From: Hemileia vastatrix
Taxonomy: Eukaryota > Basidiomycota > Pucciniomycetes > Pucciniales > Zaghouaniaceae
NCBI GenBank assembly: GCA_030280995.1
Contig: JASXTE010000005.1
Location: 24,717,001-24,781,000, forward strand
Length of the DNA: 64,000 bases
Reading direction: 5' to 3'
Part shown: piece after piece, positions 33,539 through 45,661 of the stretch
How positions within the stretch are numbered: position 1 is the stretch's first letter
Layout: the number at the start of each line of letters is the position of its first letter
The notes under the pieces: generated by a model
Databases searched by the model: none
Seen by the model: only the letters and a program-made list of their open reading frames with translations
What the model was told of the DNA's origin: nothing
Made by a program: the position numbers and the translations under genes

Positions 33539-34992
33539 TTAATCATGACAAAGTTTGAGGATAGTTTCTCTCATATAAGGGGAAATTACAATTACATTAG
33601 TCAGCTTTCTTCTATAAAAAATATAACCATATTCCATAGAAAACTTTCCTTTCATCAAAGAACTTTGATATTTTACAGGAAGAGTTTTAATAAATACTTC
33701 AATTGAAGCATTCTTAGGATCATTTAAGATAGTGACTAATTTATTTAAATCAGAATATTTATCATATGAATCCAGTATTAATTGTAATAACTCTTCTTCC
33801 ATATCAACTATAAATATACCATGGATATGAACAGTATAATCTTCAGGCACATAAGCAGGATTGGAGTCATTATTTAGCAGAGGCAGTCTGGACAACATGT
33901 CAACATTGGAGTGAGCATTTCCAGCTCTATGGATAATTGTCATCCGTCCTCTGTATTCTTGAACAGCAAGTTGCCACCTGAGCATATGTCTATTAGGTGT
34001 TTTCAGGTTTAAGAGGGACTTTACAGCACTACAGTCAGTAACCAATTTAAACTTTTGGTCAACTAGATAGAAATGAAGTTTCTCAAGAGCCCAAACAACT
34101 GCTAAGCACTCTAATTGAGTGGCACCATATTTCAATTCACTATTTATTAAGTTTCTTGAAATATAACAAATTACAACTTCTGATGTTTTATCATTGATAA
34201 TTTGTTTCTGGTGTAAGGCAGCACCCAGACCAACAAAACTAGCATCTGTATACTGGAAAAATGGTTTTTCAAAGTCTGGAAGAGCTAAGATAGGGGTTGT
34301 CATTGAGCAACTTTTTAAAGTATCAAAAGCTTTTTGACAGTCACTATTCCAGATGAATGCAACATCTTTCCTAGTGAGTTAGGTAAGATGTAAGGCTATA
34401 ACCTGATAGTTTTTAATATATTGCCTGTAATAGCCACACATACCCAAAAAACTTTGGATTTCTCTTACAGAAGTTGGTGCTTTCACATTTTGAATTTCAG
34501 CAACTTTGTTTTGGTCTACACAAATTTGTTGTCCTGACACAACATGGCCAAGGACTTTCAAAGATAGAAAACCAAATTTACACTTTTCAAGGACAAGGTC
34601 ATATTTATTTCATCCATTTTTTGAAAAACTCTATTCAAGTGAACCATATGTTCCTCAAAAGTTTTAGAAAGAACTATGATATCATCAATATAAACCATGA
34701 GCCATCCTTCAATGATTTCCTGATGGAAAGTGTTATCCATGACTTTTTGGAAAACTGAAGGGGCATTTTTGGGGCCATATGGCATTCTAATATACTTATA
34801 TATTCCCATATGAGTAGCAATAAGCAAAAAATTCTGAGAATTTTTCTCAATTGGAACCTGATGATACCCTTTGTTACCATTAAGACAACTAATAAATTTA
34901 GCACCTTGCAAGGTAGCATGAATTGAAGTAATTCTGGATAACGGATAAATATCATCAACAGTATAAGTGTTTAATGCCCTGTAACTCCACAT
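33539..34992 (-). pseudogene. Element C reverse transcriptase and RNase H, broken
   Basis: 34992-34558 is the RT palm (SYRALNTYTVDDIYPL, MPYGPKNAPSVFQK, YIDDI). 34561-34379 is the thumb (VSGQQICVDQNK). 34303-33539 is RNase H (YTDASFVGLGAAL, AVVWALEKLHFYL) and the linker to the integrase zinc finger (LCHD). At least three breaks; all catalytic motifs are still readable. Confidence 0.9.
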
Positions 34993-35117
34993 AATCTAGC
35001 TTTATCTTTTTCATAAGAAATCAAGACTGGGAAGATGACACAATATTGGGGGGTGACATCCACTTTTTCAATGATGTTCATTTTTAATAATGTAACAATA
35101 TTATCTTCAATATCCTT

Positions 35118-36626
35118 TCATTTTGTTGGAGAAGCAGGATATGGTTTTTTCCTAAGAGTAGGAGTAATATCATTCAAGATACAGGATAAGGTAATTTTCA
35201 TTTCTTCATGAACACTTTTTAAGACATGAGAACCATGAGCAAAAGCCATAGGGAAAGAAGTAATTGAGACAATAATAGAATCCTTTTCTTCACTAGTTAA
35301 ATGATCACCAAAAGAAGCAGTATTTATTTCCTTCAATAAATCATCCATCTCAATTTTTGGTCTGCCTTTACAATGGATTAGTGAGTTACAAGACTTTAAC
35401 AGATGCCCAGAAGGTTTTATAGGGGAGGAAATTTTGAATTTTCTTTTGCCATTCAAACCCAAGGTGAAGCAATTATTTGCTGGGTCTAATTTCACACCAA
35501 ACATTGTCAAAATATCATTTCCCATACTAAACCAATTGCTCAAATTATCATTTTTCATAACCAAAAACTCACAAATAGCTCTGACAAAACCACCATTATA
35601 TTTGAAGAATACAGAGGTTTTGCATTTGCCAATAGGAATTAAGGTAGAACAATACCCTCTCCATTTTTCAGAAGTTATAGGTAATAATTTATTCAGATAA
35701 TCCTTTTCTACTGAAGCTAAAGCTTTTTCACACACAACACTTCCTCCAGCACCAGAATCAAGAACTAAATCAATATTTTTACCATTAATGATTACAGGTG
35801 CCTTCAAAGGGGATATGGCTATAGGATTGTTAGTAATATCTTTAATTATCTCAGAATCTTCTACTGAAGATAAATCCAATAAACATTCTTCAGATATATT
35901 ATCTAAATAATTGACATCCTGTTCCAACATGAAAACATCTTTACTGGATTCATTGTCATAGGAGATATTACTTTCACAGTCACTTGAAGAATCATTGACA
36001 TTCATTTCTACTTCATCAGTGTCCTCATTGTGTTCAAAAAGATTAATTTTCTTGTCACAAACATGACCCTTTTGCCATGGTTTTTTACACTTATAACAAG
36101 TATTTGTTGCATATTTTTTAGGTGCAACTAGTGCAGAGGGCCTACAAGATTTTTCTGAGAGCTTGGTAGATGGTTTATTCTGATCATTATAAGGTTTACT
36201 AAGGTAATTCTTAGGTTCATATCTATGTTTGAGTAGAACCTCATTACAAATGTTAACGAAAGAAGAATGTTCTCTTACATGCTCAGTTCTAGCTACAATT
36301 AAATCTCTAAGAGAGTTTGGCAATTTATACAAAATTTTATCTATTCAAATATCATATTCCATTTTTGGATCAATTGCTCTCAGGATTTTTGTTACTTTCA
36401 TCAGAAAAATAATGGGTTTTTCAACAGAGGAGGATATACATCTTTTATTCTCATACAGTCTTTGCTGAGCCAACCTAAATTTTAAACCACCAAATTAATT
36501 CTCAATCAAGGATTTCAACTCATTCCATGTATAATGGTTATTATCGAATAGAACAGATTCATACCACAACAAGGCTACATTGGAAAATAAAGAAATTAGC
36601 TTAGAAACAATTTCCTCATCAGGTAG
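35118..36626 (-). pseudogene. Element C capsid, zinc knuckle and protease, broken
   Basis: 36332-35118 is open for 404 codons: LPNSLRDLIVART, zinc knuckle CYKCKKPWQKGHVC, protease DSGAGGSVV, then the linker to RT. 36626-36333 is the capsid middle in the same frame, with stops where Gln precedes FGG and where the conserved Trp precedes a lysine-rich stretch. The frame is also stopped at 35118 in SPTK followed by TGA. The stops fit C-to-T or G-to-A changes. Confidence 0.88.
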
Positions 36627-37740
36627 TTAATAAGATCCCTTTAAATTATCAATCCTTTGTATAAAGTGTTGCCAATTAGATGAAGAATCACCATCAAAGG
36701 TAGGATATTGATCCAACTTAGGCCAATTTTTCTGGCAACTGGAATGTTCCATCCTATGGTTTGAAATATTCAAGGTTATCAGTTCCTGAAGTCTTGAAAG
36801 GTGTTCAGATATTTCATAATTCACAGAGGCAGCTGGCTCATGGTGAGAATTAAATTTCTTTCTGTTTGATGCAATAGATTTTTCAGAATGAATATCAGCT
36901 GGTAAAATTTGTACATTACAAGGGAGAGAAGAACTACTCTGTTCAGGATGTTTATTATTAAGACTAACAGCAGTTTTAGCACTATTTTTTAATTCATGAT
37001 AATTAGTAGCCTGGACAGTTTGTAATTCAGAAAATTGTTTCTCTAGTTCAGATAATTTATATCTCAAATCAGGAATGTAAGATAGTTGATCATTAATCCT
37101 AGAAATAGATAAAACATTTCTGTCCTCATCTACAGAGCATTTATTACTCAAATTCTGAGAATTAATTTTTAATTTTCTTAATTCATCGTGCAAAAGCATA
37201 TTGTCATTCTTTAAAGTAGTATTTTCATCTTTTAGATTATTAATAGTTTTGCATAGGTGACTATATTTATCTGAAAGTGATTTGTGGTCAGCTTTAATAG
37301 ACTTTGGTTGAGCCAGGACATTATTTAGTGTGTCTTTTAATTTGAAATAAGCAGTGTCTTGAGCAGAAGAACTCATTTTACAATGTAAATGCAAATTATT
37401 TAATCTATCACTCTCATGTATTAAAAAATCAATTAAATGTTTATCTTTCACAACATTAAAATCAAGAGTATCTTTCAATATTTCTTCAGAAGTTTTCTCA
37501 AGTAAAGTGTAAACTTCAGGGGAAACAGAATCATTCTTGATTGCAAGAGAAGGGTTAATTAAAGAAGTAGAAGTCAAATTTAAAGGTTCATCAAATGATA
37601 ATTTACTAATTACATCACTGGGGCTACTTATTAAAGGAAGTTGTCTCTTCAAAGGTTTAACTGTTCTTTCAGGGTTCACATTATTACCTGAAGAAGGTTT
37701 GTTATTATATATACCAACATGCTTATCAAACATATTACTT
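36627..37740 (-). pseudogene. Element C gag N-terminal coiled-coil region
   Basis: Open from upstream of 37740 to 36627. It includes a long coiled coil (LKDENTTLKNDNMLLHDEL) and then NWPKLDQYPTFDGDSSS, the capsid start. It ends at a stop where elements B and E have Lys-Leu-Pro. The frame also stays open back to 37901 over ORF1, but that part is a shadow of ORF1. Confidence 0.8.
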
Positions 37741-38368
37741 ACCATGGCAAGGGAAGAAAATTCCCCTGTGCCTTCTTTCTTCTGCCCCCCTGATAAGGAT
37801 GGTGCTGAAGAGATGGATTGTAGTTTGGTGTCCTGGATGGGCCAGGGTGTTGAGCTGGTTTTTGTACATTCTGTTGATAGTGGGTCATTAAGTAATCCCA
37901 TTTCGATTGTTCCACTTGCAGAATGCCTTGGTTTTGGTTGAGGGAGCGGGATACCTGACTGGCCTGAGGTTGATGCTGAGGTTGGGAAGCTGGGAAATGA
38001 GGATGTTGAACCTGTTTGGGATTTGAAATCTCCTGCATCTGCTGCCAGAGGGTGTCTACCTTTGCCTTGTACTTCATGCTTTCAGCTCTCAGTTCCTATA
38101 TATGGCTTGACAGTTTGTTTACCTGTTGTGCTAGAGGAATCTTTTTTATTTTTATACCTCTGAGTGGATTGTCCTGATGTACCTGAGATTTTACTTCTTC
38201 AGAGTTGTTAGGTGAGAGGGGTTTGTCACTTCTCCTGAAATTTCTACGTCCTGAAGGTTTTTTGTCAGCTGAATTATTTTTGTAAGCTACTTTGGGAGAA
38301 CCTACAGATTCAGTATCAACATCCACTTCATTCTCATACACATGTAAGTTATCCATGCTTTTAGCCAA
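37739..38368 (-). pseudogene. Element C ORF1: small coiled-coil protein, one nonsense codon
   Basis: ATG 38368 (MAKSMDNLHV) to TGG-TAA at 37739, 209 codons in a single frame except for TAG near 38095, where element A has Lys (THIKELR). It shows IKIKKIPLAQQV, a coil, a proline/glutamine-rich middle, SKWDYL (counterpart of KWKWDW), HHPYQGGRRKK and a C-terminal PW. The TAA lies in GTAAGT (minus strand 37742-37737). Unlike A, B and E the acidic N-terminus is in the same frame as the rest. Confidence 0.78.
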
Positions 38369-39052
38369 GCTACTGGATATTTAAGACTGTGAAAAAGGAG
38401 AATCAAAATTAATTCCAATTTAAATTGTTAATTCAAAATAAAATATAATCAATTGGATTTAAAAAACATTTTTTATTAAAAATAAATTAATTATAAAATA
38501 AAATGTAATACAAATAAATGAAATTACAATTATTAAGAATTAATAACAATTAAAATGGGACCAACAAATAAGGTTTAAGAAGTCAACCAAAATAATTAAT
38601 ACCAAAATTAATTCAATGGTAAAATTGGGACTAAGTACTGAGTACTATTATGGTCAACCAATATCCAATAAATAATAATAAAGTTAATTTATTAATTTAT
38701 TAAATATTTATTGTCTTCTAGGACTAAGAGTTTTACTCTATTATGGTCAACTAGGAAAAAAAAATTTTTAATATAATGAAAACTTACACTCAGTGAATCA
38801 GCAATTAAGCCACAAACACTGTTATTGCAGTAAAAATATAGTACTATGTGTGAGAGGTTTAAAGGTGAACTTACTATAGTTATTGTAAAATCACTTCAAA
38901 ATAATATATAATTTAATGTAATATAAACCTAAACTATTGAACTCAAGTTTGATACACGGTTGCGGCAAAATTTTATTTTTTGGCTTGGGTGGTCCGTGCG
39001 CTTTGTCTTTTGTCGCAAAGTGTCATCGTTGTCTTTCGGATAGGCCCTCAAT
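38369..39052 (-). other. Element C 5' leader with three bulged hairpins
   Basis: Non-coding. Plus-strand hairpins at 38556-38589 (TGG-GAC ... GTC-AA-CCA), 38624-38662 (ATTGG-GAC ... GTC-AA-CCAAT) and 38716-38756 (CTAG-GAC ... GTC-AA-CTAG). The inner GAC/GTC pair and AA bulge are constant while the outer stem changes with compensation. The hairpins share their architecture with those of element A. The segment next to the LTR reads ATTGAGGGCCTATCC on the minus strand, the presumed primer region. Confidence 0.72.
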
Positions 39053-40491
39053 TATCAGCCAGATGTCTAGAAGAATGAAGAAAATAATAGGAATAATAGA
39101 AAGAAGGATGGGAATTATGAAGTAGTAAAGTAAAATGAAATAAATTATTTGTAATTTAAGGGAGTAAGACAACAAGATAGTTGAGATTTGACAAAGTTGT
39201 AAGTGTTTAATTAAATTGTAAAATATTATAATTTATTATAAATTTTCAAAGCGCTTCAGTTCAATAATAGTATTATAAATCTTAAGGCAACCTATAATTA
39301 TTTATATAGTATTTAAATTAGATGTATTGAACTAATAAAAATATTAAATAAAAGAAATATATTTAAAATATGATAAGTGAGTTTATAGTAAGTGATGAGC
39401 TACCAGAGAGACTTAAAAGCCCTTTTATAGGCAAGAGGACATTCTGGAGCGTTCCAATAGTATGTACAAAAAAGTAAAATAATGTGAAACAATTAATTAA
39501 AAGAATCTAATTAAAAACATAAAAAATAAATCCGTGAATAAACAAATATTTTTCCAATCAGTAATTTCTAAAAAAGAATAGAATTTATATAACAATTAAC
39601 TACGTGAGTATGAAAAAATGAAAACTGTGAGAAAGAAATCTAAAGAAGGAATACAAATAGCTGAAAAAAGTATAATTAAAATAAAAGGAATTACTTTTAC
39701 GCTTTTAAATAATCTTCATTCAGTATAAGCAATAGTAATTTAACTATTTCAAGTAAATTAACTATTAAATTAATTGAACAACTAATTAAATTAATACAGG
39801 AACTTTTTAACATGAGCATTTAAATTTAATCATACTAAATTAATTTAATAATATAGGTGACACAATTAAGGGTCAAAGAAGCGCCAAATATTGATGGATA
39901 TTATTATATGATAAGTTGTATTTAGTTTATATAAATGTTATTTTTAAAATTGTATTTAATGTGTAAGTTAAATTTACACTTATAATATAATTTTAAATAG
40001 TTTATTTATACATATAAATCACGCCATGATATTATAGAATATTTTATTTGTTTATCACCACACAATATGGGGGGCGGACTTGCTAGCAAGTCCGCAACCT
40101 TGGACCCAAACTCACCATAGATTGAACACACATTGAGCTATTGATAAAGGAACCATTCAATCAGGGATGAACACCACTCAGCAGAACAGTTTTAGGTGGG
40201 TGTTCAAGTAGAGTTCAGTATGGGTTCAGTATGAGTTCAGTCTGAGTTCCATCTGAGTTCCATCTGAGTTCAGGTTGAGGACTTGCTAGCAAGTCCACCC
40301 CCTATATTGCGTAGTGTATTTAATACAATTTATTTAATAATAAAATTAAGTATAATATTTATTTTATTCATTCACAAAATATTTATAATTTTATTTAAAT
40401 AATTTTTTGTATTTACATAAAGTTATTCCTCTATATGTTTACAGTAATTTATTGTATAAATTACTGGACTCCTGAGATATCCTGGCTGACA
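39053..40491 (-). repeat. Element C 5' LTR with a MITE inside
   Basis: Aligns with 21408-22573 apart from an extra block at 40056-40316. Starts TATCAGCC, ends GGCTGACA. It is followed by the duplication gtttt. Confidence 0.92.
40056..40316. mobile_element. CACTA-like MITE, copy 3, in the element C LTR
   Basis: 261 bp, left CACCACACAATATGGGG, right ATATTGCGTAGTG, flanked by tat on both sides. It is absent from the other LTR of C at the matching place, so it is a clean insertion polymorphism. It happened after C inserted. Confidence 0.95.
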
Positions 40492-40496
40492 GTTTT

Positions 40497-41136
40497 ATAT
40501 AAACCAAGAAGAGACAAATAAAAATTTGAGATTCTGGTGAATTTTTATAAAAGATAAATATGAAGACCCTCATTTTTTAGGGTAGAAAGGGCTGATTAAT
40601 CTAATGTTGCAATCTCTCCTTAAGAAGAGATCCCAGATTCCAATAGGTCAACTCACTTGGAGATAATTCAAGTGAATTATCAATTATTCTCTGTTGATAC
40701 ATCATTGGAATGTCATTATGTGATGGGGTTTTCTATATGTTTATTATCTTTAACAAGTTATTCTATTAAATTTAAAAATGTTTCAAAGGGAAAGATGGGA
40801 TGTATTATGTTGCATAAAAGATGAAAAGGGAATTTGTCTAATTGTCGTAATATTAGTGGTAGATTATTTTATGGCTTCTAGAAAGAGGATAAACTGTGAT
40901 TATCACATCAAAAACAACTAATAAATCTTAGTATAATCAATTCATTAAAAATAATGTTTGGGATAATTCTATTTCCTTCCTCCAGAAAGATGTTAAACTG
41001 TCAACTTTTTTTACTGGGGATTTTATGATGGAAAATAATGGTAGAAAAGGTGTTGGAAAATTGGATGTTAAATTAAACAAACAAAAATGGGGTAGTTATG
41101 AAAATATCAAATATAAACATGAAGGCTGCCTACTGA
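40497..41136 (+). pseudogene. Element F remnant between C and the CACTA transposon
   Basis: Continues F after element C. No intact frame; short plus-strand peptides are broken by many stops. It falls between protease and the EDTDSEEFDEA linker, by order. It ends at tga (41134-41136), the left CACTA duplication. Confidence 0.5.
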
Positions 41137-41420
41137 CACTACGTGCAAACAGCTGACCCTTCCACTGCAGCGTTGCGCCAACCCTGCGGGAGGTTCTTTT
41201 CAAAATTGGCCCGCAGCGTCAGCTGGGTTTCTCATGGTAACTATGTGATTTTTTTTATCTTTTATCCTATGCTGCAAGACTTAATTTCTTCCTGCTATTA
41301 CCTTGTCGCACATTCTACTCCGCGACCAGGGAAAAAACACCGTACATAACTTTTAATTCATATGTAATAAAGAATCTAATTTAAGTCAGAATTTATTTCT
41401 CAATGCACTTTATATACTTT
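41137..41420 (+). repeat. CACTA transposon left terminal inverted repeat
   Basis: Complementary to 48735-49019 with a few differences. GC-richer than its surroundings at the outer 100 bp, with repeated GCAGCGT-like motifs that may be transposase sites (inference). Confidence 0.92.
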
Positions 41421-41605
41421 TGGATCATATGTAAGGATGAAATTTCTCAAGGTGGTTTTATATTATGAAATATAAAATCTATAAGTAAAATTTCAAAGAA
41501 AGTAAATTTTATCTTCCATCCTATGACCTAAGGCTTATCACTTTGCCAATCTCTCACCATACCACTCAATTACAGCCAAAAAATACATACACCTATCATA
41601 CAATC

Positions 41606-44534
41606 ATGGACCCCAGCTCTGATTCAAACGTTTGAGTAATTTGTGATTGCCCCAACTGCTGTAAGTTCACAATACTCAATGCTTCAGGAGAAGAAGTCAA
41701 GGGATGTTATGTTAGTCGTAAAACTTGGACAAAATATCAAGGTAAAAAATACTGTCTTCTGGAATCGATGCAGCAACTCACTTTGTCAACATCCGCATCA
41801 AACAAAAAACATTCCAAGAGTCCATCATCCTGCAGTTCCGGAAGTGCTTCTATCACTGATGAAGATTTTGATATCAATTTTGATTCAACTTCCTTTCTAA
41901 GTAAGCACTTTACCTTTCATTTTAGGTTTCTATGCTGAAACTCGAGTACTTCGTTTTTATTGTAGACTTTATCTTGGGTTTTATAACCTGGCTACATATT
42001 TCCTGTGGCATCAGTTATATTAAAATGAAATATGTAATCCAATGCACAATATACATTGTCAGTAAATGCCGCCAACTACCACCAGAGTTCAACCTTGAAT
42101 CTCGAGTTCCACATGACATCTGTACGGTCACCAAAAGACTCAAACTAAAGATAAAATTAGAAAAGTTTGTCAGCTGTCCAAAATGCTATTCCCTGTATAA
42201 TCTTGATACTTCACCTGATATGTGTGGCTACAAACCTACCAAGCGATCTGCCACTTGCAATGAGGAACTTTTCTTTGCCATCAATTGCCATGCTAGATCC
42301 ATGGACACGTTGCAGAATGATATGATGCTTTCTCTACAAGATGAAGAATCCATTTCTTATAGGCCAAAAAGCTGCTTTGTAGTTCAAGATTTTAATAACT
42401 GGCTTGGTTGGCTCCTTGGATTACCCAATGTTGAGAGGGAAATCAAACAGTGGGCTAATTTTGTTGCTGGATCGTCGAATGGAAAGTTCTATGATTATCT
42501 TCAATCAGAAGCGTACCAAAATATACAAATTCATGGATCGGATGAAAATAAAAAAGATCTCCACCTACAATTTTTGCTTTTTGTTGACTGGTACAACCCA
42601 TTTGGAAATGAAATCTCTGGAAAACAAGTATCGATTGGTGTCATGGCCATGCAGTGTCTAAACTTACCACCAACAATGCGCTATAAGACTCAATATACAT
42701 TTCTCTTTGGCATTATTCCGGCACCTAATCAACCAGACATGGTGACAATCAACAATATTCTAAAACCTTTGGTAGACAAAATGCTTGAAATGGATCAAGG
42801 TGTTAAGATCAAAACTTACCAGTTTCCCAAAGGAAGAACTGTGACAGCTAGATTGGCTGCGCTGATTGGCGATATTGTTGAAACCCACAAAGTTGGAGGG
42901 TTTGCTTCACATTCATTATCTAAGTTTTGCTCCTGGTGTCATATAAGTATATCAGATATCAGCAAAATGACAGTTGGAGAAAAAAGAGAAAGAAAAAATA
43001 CTTTGCTTGTTTCTCATGAGTGGAAAGAAGCACGTACCTTGGCTGGACAGTCAAAACTTGTTAAAGAAACAGGAGTGAGATGGTCAGAACTTAATCGCCT
43101 CCCTTACTGGGACCCTTTCAATATGATTGTTCTTGGTGTCCTCCACAACTGGTATGAAGGAGTTCTTTGTCATCACTTTCGAGATCTTTGGAACTATAAG
43201 CCTAAAAGCACATGATTTGGAAGAGGTACAGTATGTGGGTCAGCTAGTGAAGATGATACGAGTGGAAGTGATACAAGTAGTTCAAGTAGAAAAAATATAG
43301 GAGCTTACAATAAACGGCAACAGGATAAACTACTTCTAGCAATAAGCTAGGTTATAGTCCCTACTTGAATAGCTTCTTTGCCAAAAGGAGTCGGAACTGC
43401 AAAAAACGGGAAATGTAAAGCAAGTGAATGGATGGTTTTATTTTCAATTTATCTACCATTAGCCAGGGTTGATACAACGTTGGACCAAGTTGATATAGAG
43501 GTTTAGATAGCTGAAGAGAAGGTCCACATTCAAAATCTCAGTGCCATTGTTGAATGCACAAAAGTTGCCGCTTCAAGGGAGGTAACACCAGATTCACCTA
43601 GGAATTTTGCAGAAAAGTATGGCGAATACATGAGAACGTCAGCAATTTTGTGGGAGGGATAAAATCTTCGTCCAAATCATCATTATGCATGGCACCTTCC
43701 TGAACAGCTGAGCTGGTGGGGGCCTCTTATTGGAATGTCTGAGTTCTATGGGGAATGACTAGTAGGCACTCTTCAGAAGATAAAGACAAATAAAAAAAAT
43801 GTCAGTATTCTTTCATTTAATTACTAATGATTTTAAACTACTGACCTTTTCTTGTTTTCTTTTTTTTTAAAGCGGAGATGGCAAACACAATAATGAATCA
43901 GTTTTGTCAGTTACAAAGGATCACTGGACAGAAATTGCTGCATGTGAAAAAGAAAGATCATAAAATGGGGTCTATCGGTCAGACATTTATATTTACTGAG
44001 GAGCTTTACAATCAAATTTATAATTTTTTAAAACAAAACGAACCTTATCTGCGCCATTATAGTGACTGGCCACATCCCAATAGATGTCAAATTCTGAGTC
44101 AGTGGGGACAAGAACTTCCGAATCTTAAGTTTAAAAATGGAAGCTACATTTCAAAGAATAAACCAAACCAATATTGTGAAGTAAAAATTGATTTCTATTG
44201 TGAGTTTGGTAAAGTTCTCAGAATCTTAAAGTTGGATGGAAGTGAAGAAAATATTGTGGTTTGCATCAATGTTTTGAATCCGGTGGATGAAAATAGAAAA
44301 GTCAGTGATATTTTCAAAAATTTAGGAGTTTATTGAAGGGATTTGGGACATGATGTAGTAGCCAAAATTGTAAGAGGAAAAGATATTTGTGGTCCTGTGG
44401 CCTATTGCACTCTTCGTCCATATCTATTAGGGGTTAAAAAGCCGACAATTTTGTTGAGTCCAGTTTTAAAATATTTATCAGGAACTTTTGATGTTGTGGA
44501 AAATGATGAAATGGATACGGATTTAGATGATTAA
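41606..44534 (+). pseudogene. Plavaka/tnp2-type CACTA transposase, broken
   Basis: ATG 41606 opens MDPSSDSNV; a TGA follows at 41633, then a cysteine cluster CDCPNCCK, as in the N-terminal zinc finger of this family. A frameshift near 41930 leads to the 427-codon block 41932-43215: FILGFITWLHIS, CGYKPTKRSATC, FNNWLGWLLGLP, FVDWYNPFGNEISGK, NLPPTMRYK, FGIIPAPNQPD, and GVLHNWYEGV near its end. A TGA at 43213 interrupts, then the tail (PNHHYAWHLPEQLSWWGPL) follows with more stops. A probable intron is 43801-43872. 43878-44534 is the C-terminus, with a TGA at 44334. Family recognition is from memory of basidiomycete sequences. Confidence 0.85.
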
Positions 44535-45231
44535 CTTTAATTGTCAAAAAATTTCAATGAATCAAAAAAATTATAATTTATGTGATGGTTATATGAATTC
44601 ATAAAAGAATGTAACATTCATATAATGGGTGAAATTAGTTTATATTAAGAAAATTAGGTTGAAAAGAAATTTATTCAAAAATTGGACAAGGGGTACACAT
44701 TACACATGAGAACAAGAGGTGAATAATAGAAAAATTGACCAAAATTCCAGGCAATATTGCAAATGAGAAAGATATATGCAATAAAAATTAAGTGTAGTTT
44801 TATCACAGTTAAATTTACCATTATAATTAAAGATCTATTAAAGAACTATAATTATATGAAATCTTATATTACAAAATCAATTATCAATTGAAAATTTGGT
44901 AGGGGGTGACAGCTTATATAGGCAAAAAGTTAATGGACGTTCAAAAGCTGAAAAAAAATAGCTAAATTAGTAAGATGCAAGAAGAAAATTGCATCCAAAA
45001 TAAATAACTTTCATTGGTGAACTAGAAAACAGAAAATGGAAAAAGTACCCAGCAAATGAAAAAAAGTGTCTCCTGAACAGAAAATAGTGAGAAATTTAGG
45101 TACGGTAGCATCATGATAGCTAGCACACAAAACCTTCCTTTATCTAATTAAAAAAAATGTTGCGCCAAAAAAATCCTAGTCTATATTTCAGTGAATTCGC
45201 TTGTGCCAACCCCTGATCCATTATAGATGCA
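44535..45231. other. Non-coding spacer in the CACTA transposon
   Basis: AT-rich, no ORF. Follows the transposase stop and leads into the tandem repeat. Nothing further recognised. Confidence 0.4.
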
Positions 45232-45661
45232 ATGATATACAAATGAAAAAAAAAATTTGCGGGGACAGGAGGTTAGGACTGTAACTTAATATGATGCTCC
45301 CGAGAATATCAAGCGAAAATCAAAAGATAATAAAAAAAATGATATACAAATGAAAGCAAAAAAAATTGGTGGGGACAGGAGGTTAGGACTGTAGATTAAT
45401 GTGATGCTCCTGAGAATATCAAGCAAAAATCATAAGATAAAAAAAATGATATACAAATGAAAGCAAAAAAATTGGCGGGGACAGGAGGTTAGGACTGTAG
45501 ATTAATGTGATGCTCCCGAGAATATCAAGCAAAAATCAAAAGATAATAAAAAAAATGATATACAAATGAAAGCAAAAAAAATTGGCGGGGACAGGAGTTT
45601 AGGACTGTAGATTAAGGTGATGCTCCTGAGAATATCAAGCGAAAATGAAAAGATAATAAAA
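45232..45661. repeat. Four-unit tandem repeat, about 107 bp per unit
   Basis: Units start at about 45232, 45339, 45446 and 45555, each beginning ATGATATACAAATGAAA and containing GGGGACAGGAGGTTAGGACT and GATGCTCC(C/T)GAGAATATC. Units differ by a few bases and by A-run length. The array lies between the 3' ends of the two convergent genes. Confidence 0.93.

Larger units (their letters stand above)
21408..40491 (-). mobile_element. Element C: Ty3/gypsy chromodomain element carrying element B
   Basis: Minus-strand element with LTRs at 21408-22573 and 39053-40491 and the duplication gtttt at 21403-21407 and 40492-40496. Its own coding part (32293-38368 plus 22574-22646) is split by element B. Its lineage is the same as A, B and E. 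Many of its stops look like C-to-T or G-to-A changes. The net length without B and the MITE in its right LTR is about 9.2 kb. Confidence 0.93.

Noticed and set aside
41901..41925. GTAAGC...TTTTAG as an intron in the CACTA transposase
   Set aside because: 25 nt is too short for a spliceosomal intron and removal does not restore the frame; a 1-bp frameshift is simpler.
45232..45661. CRISPR array
   Set aside because: Units are about 107 bp and repeat throughout with no unique spacers; this is a tandem repeat in a eukaryotic transposon.
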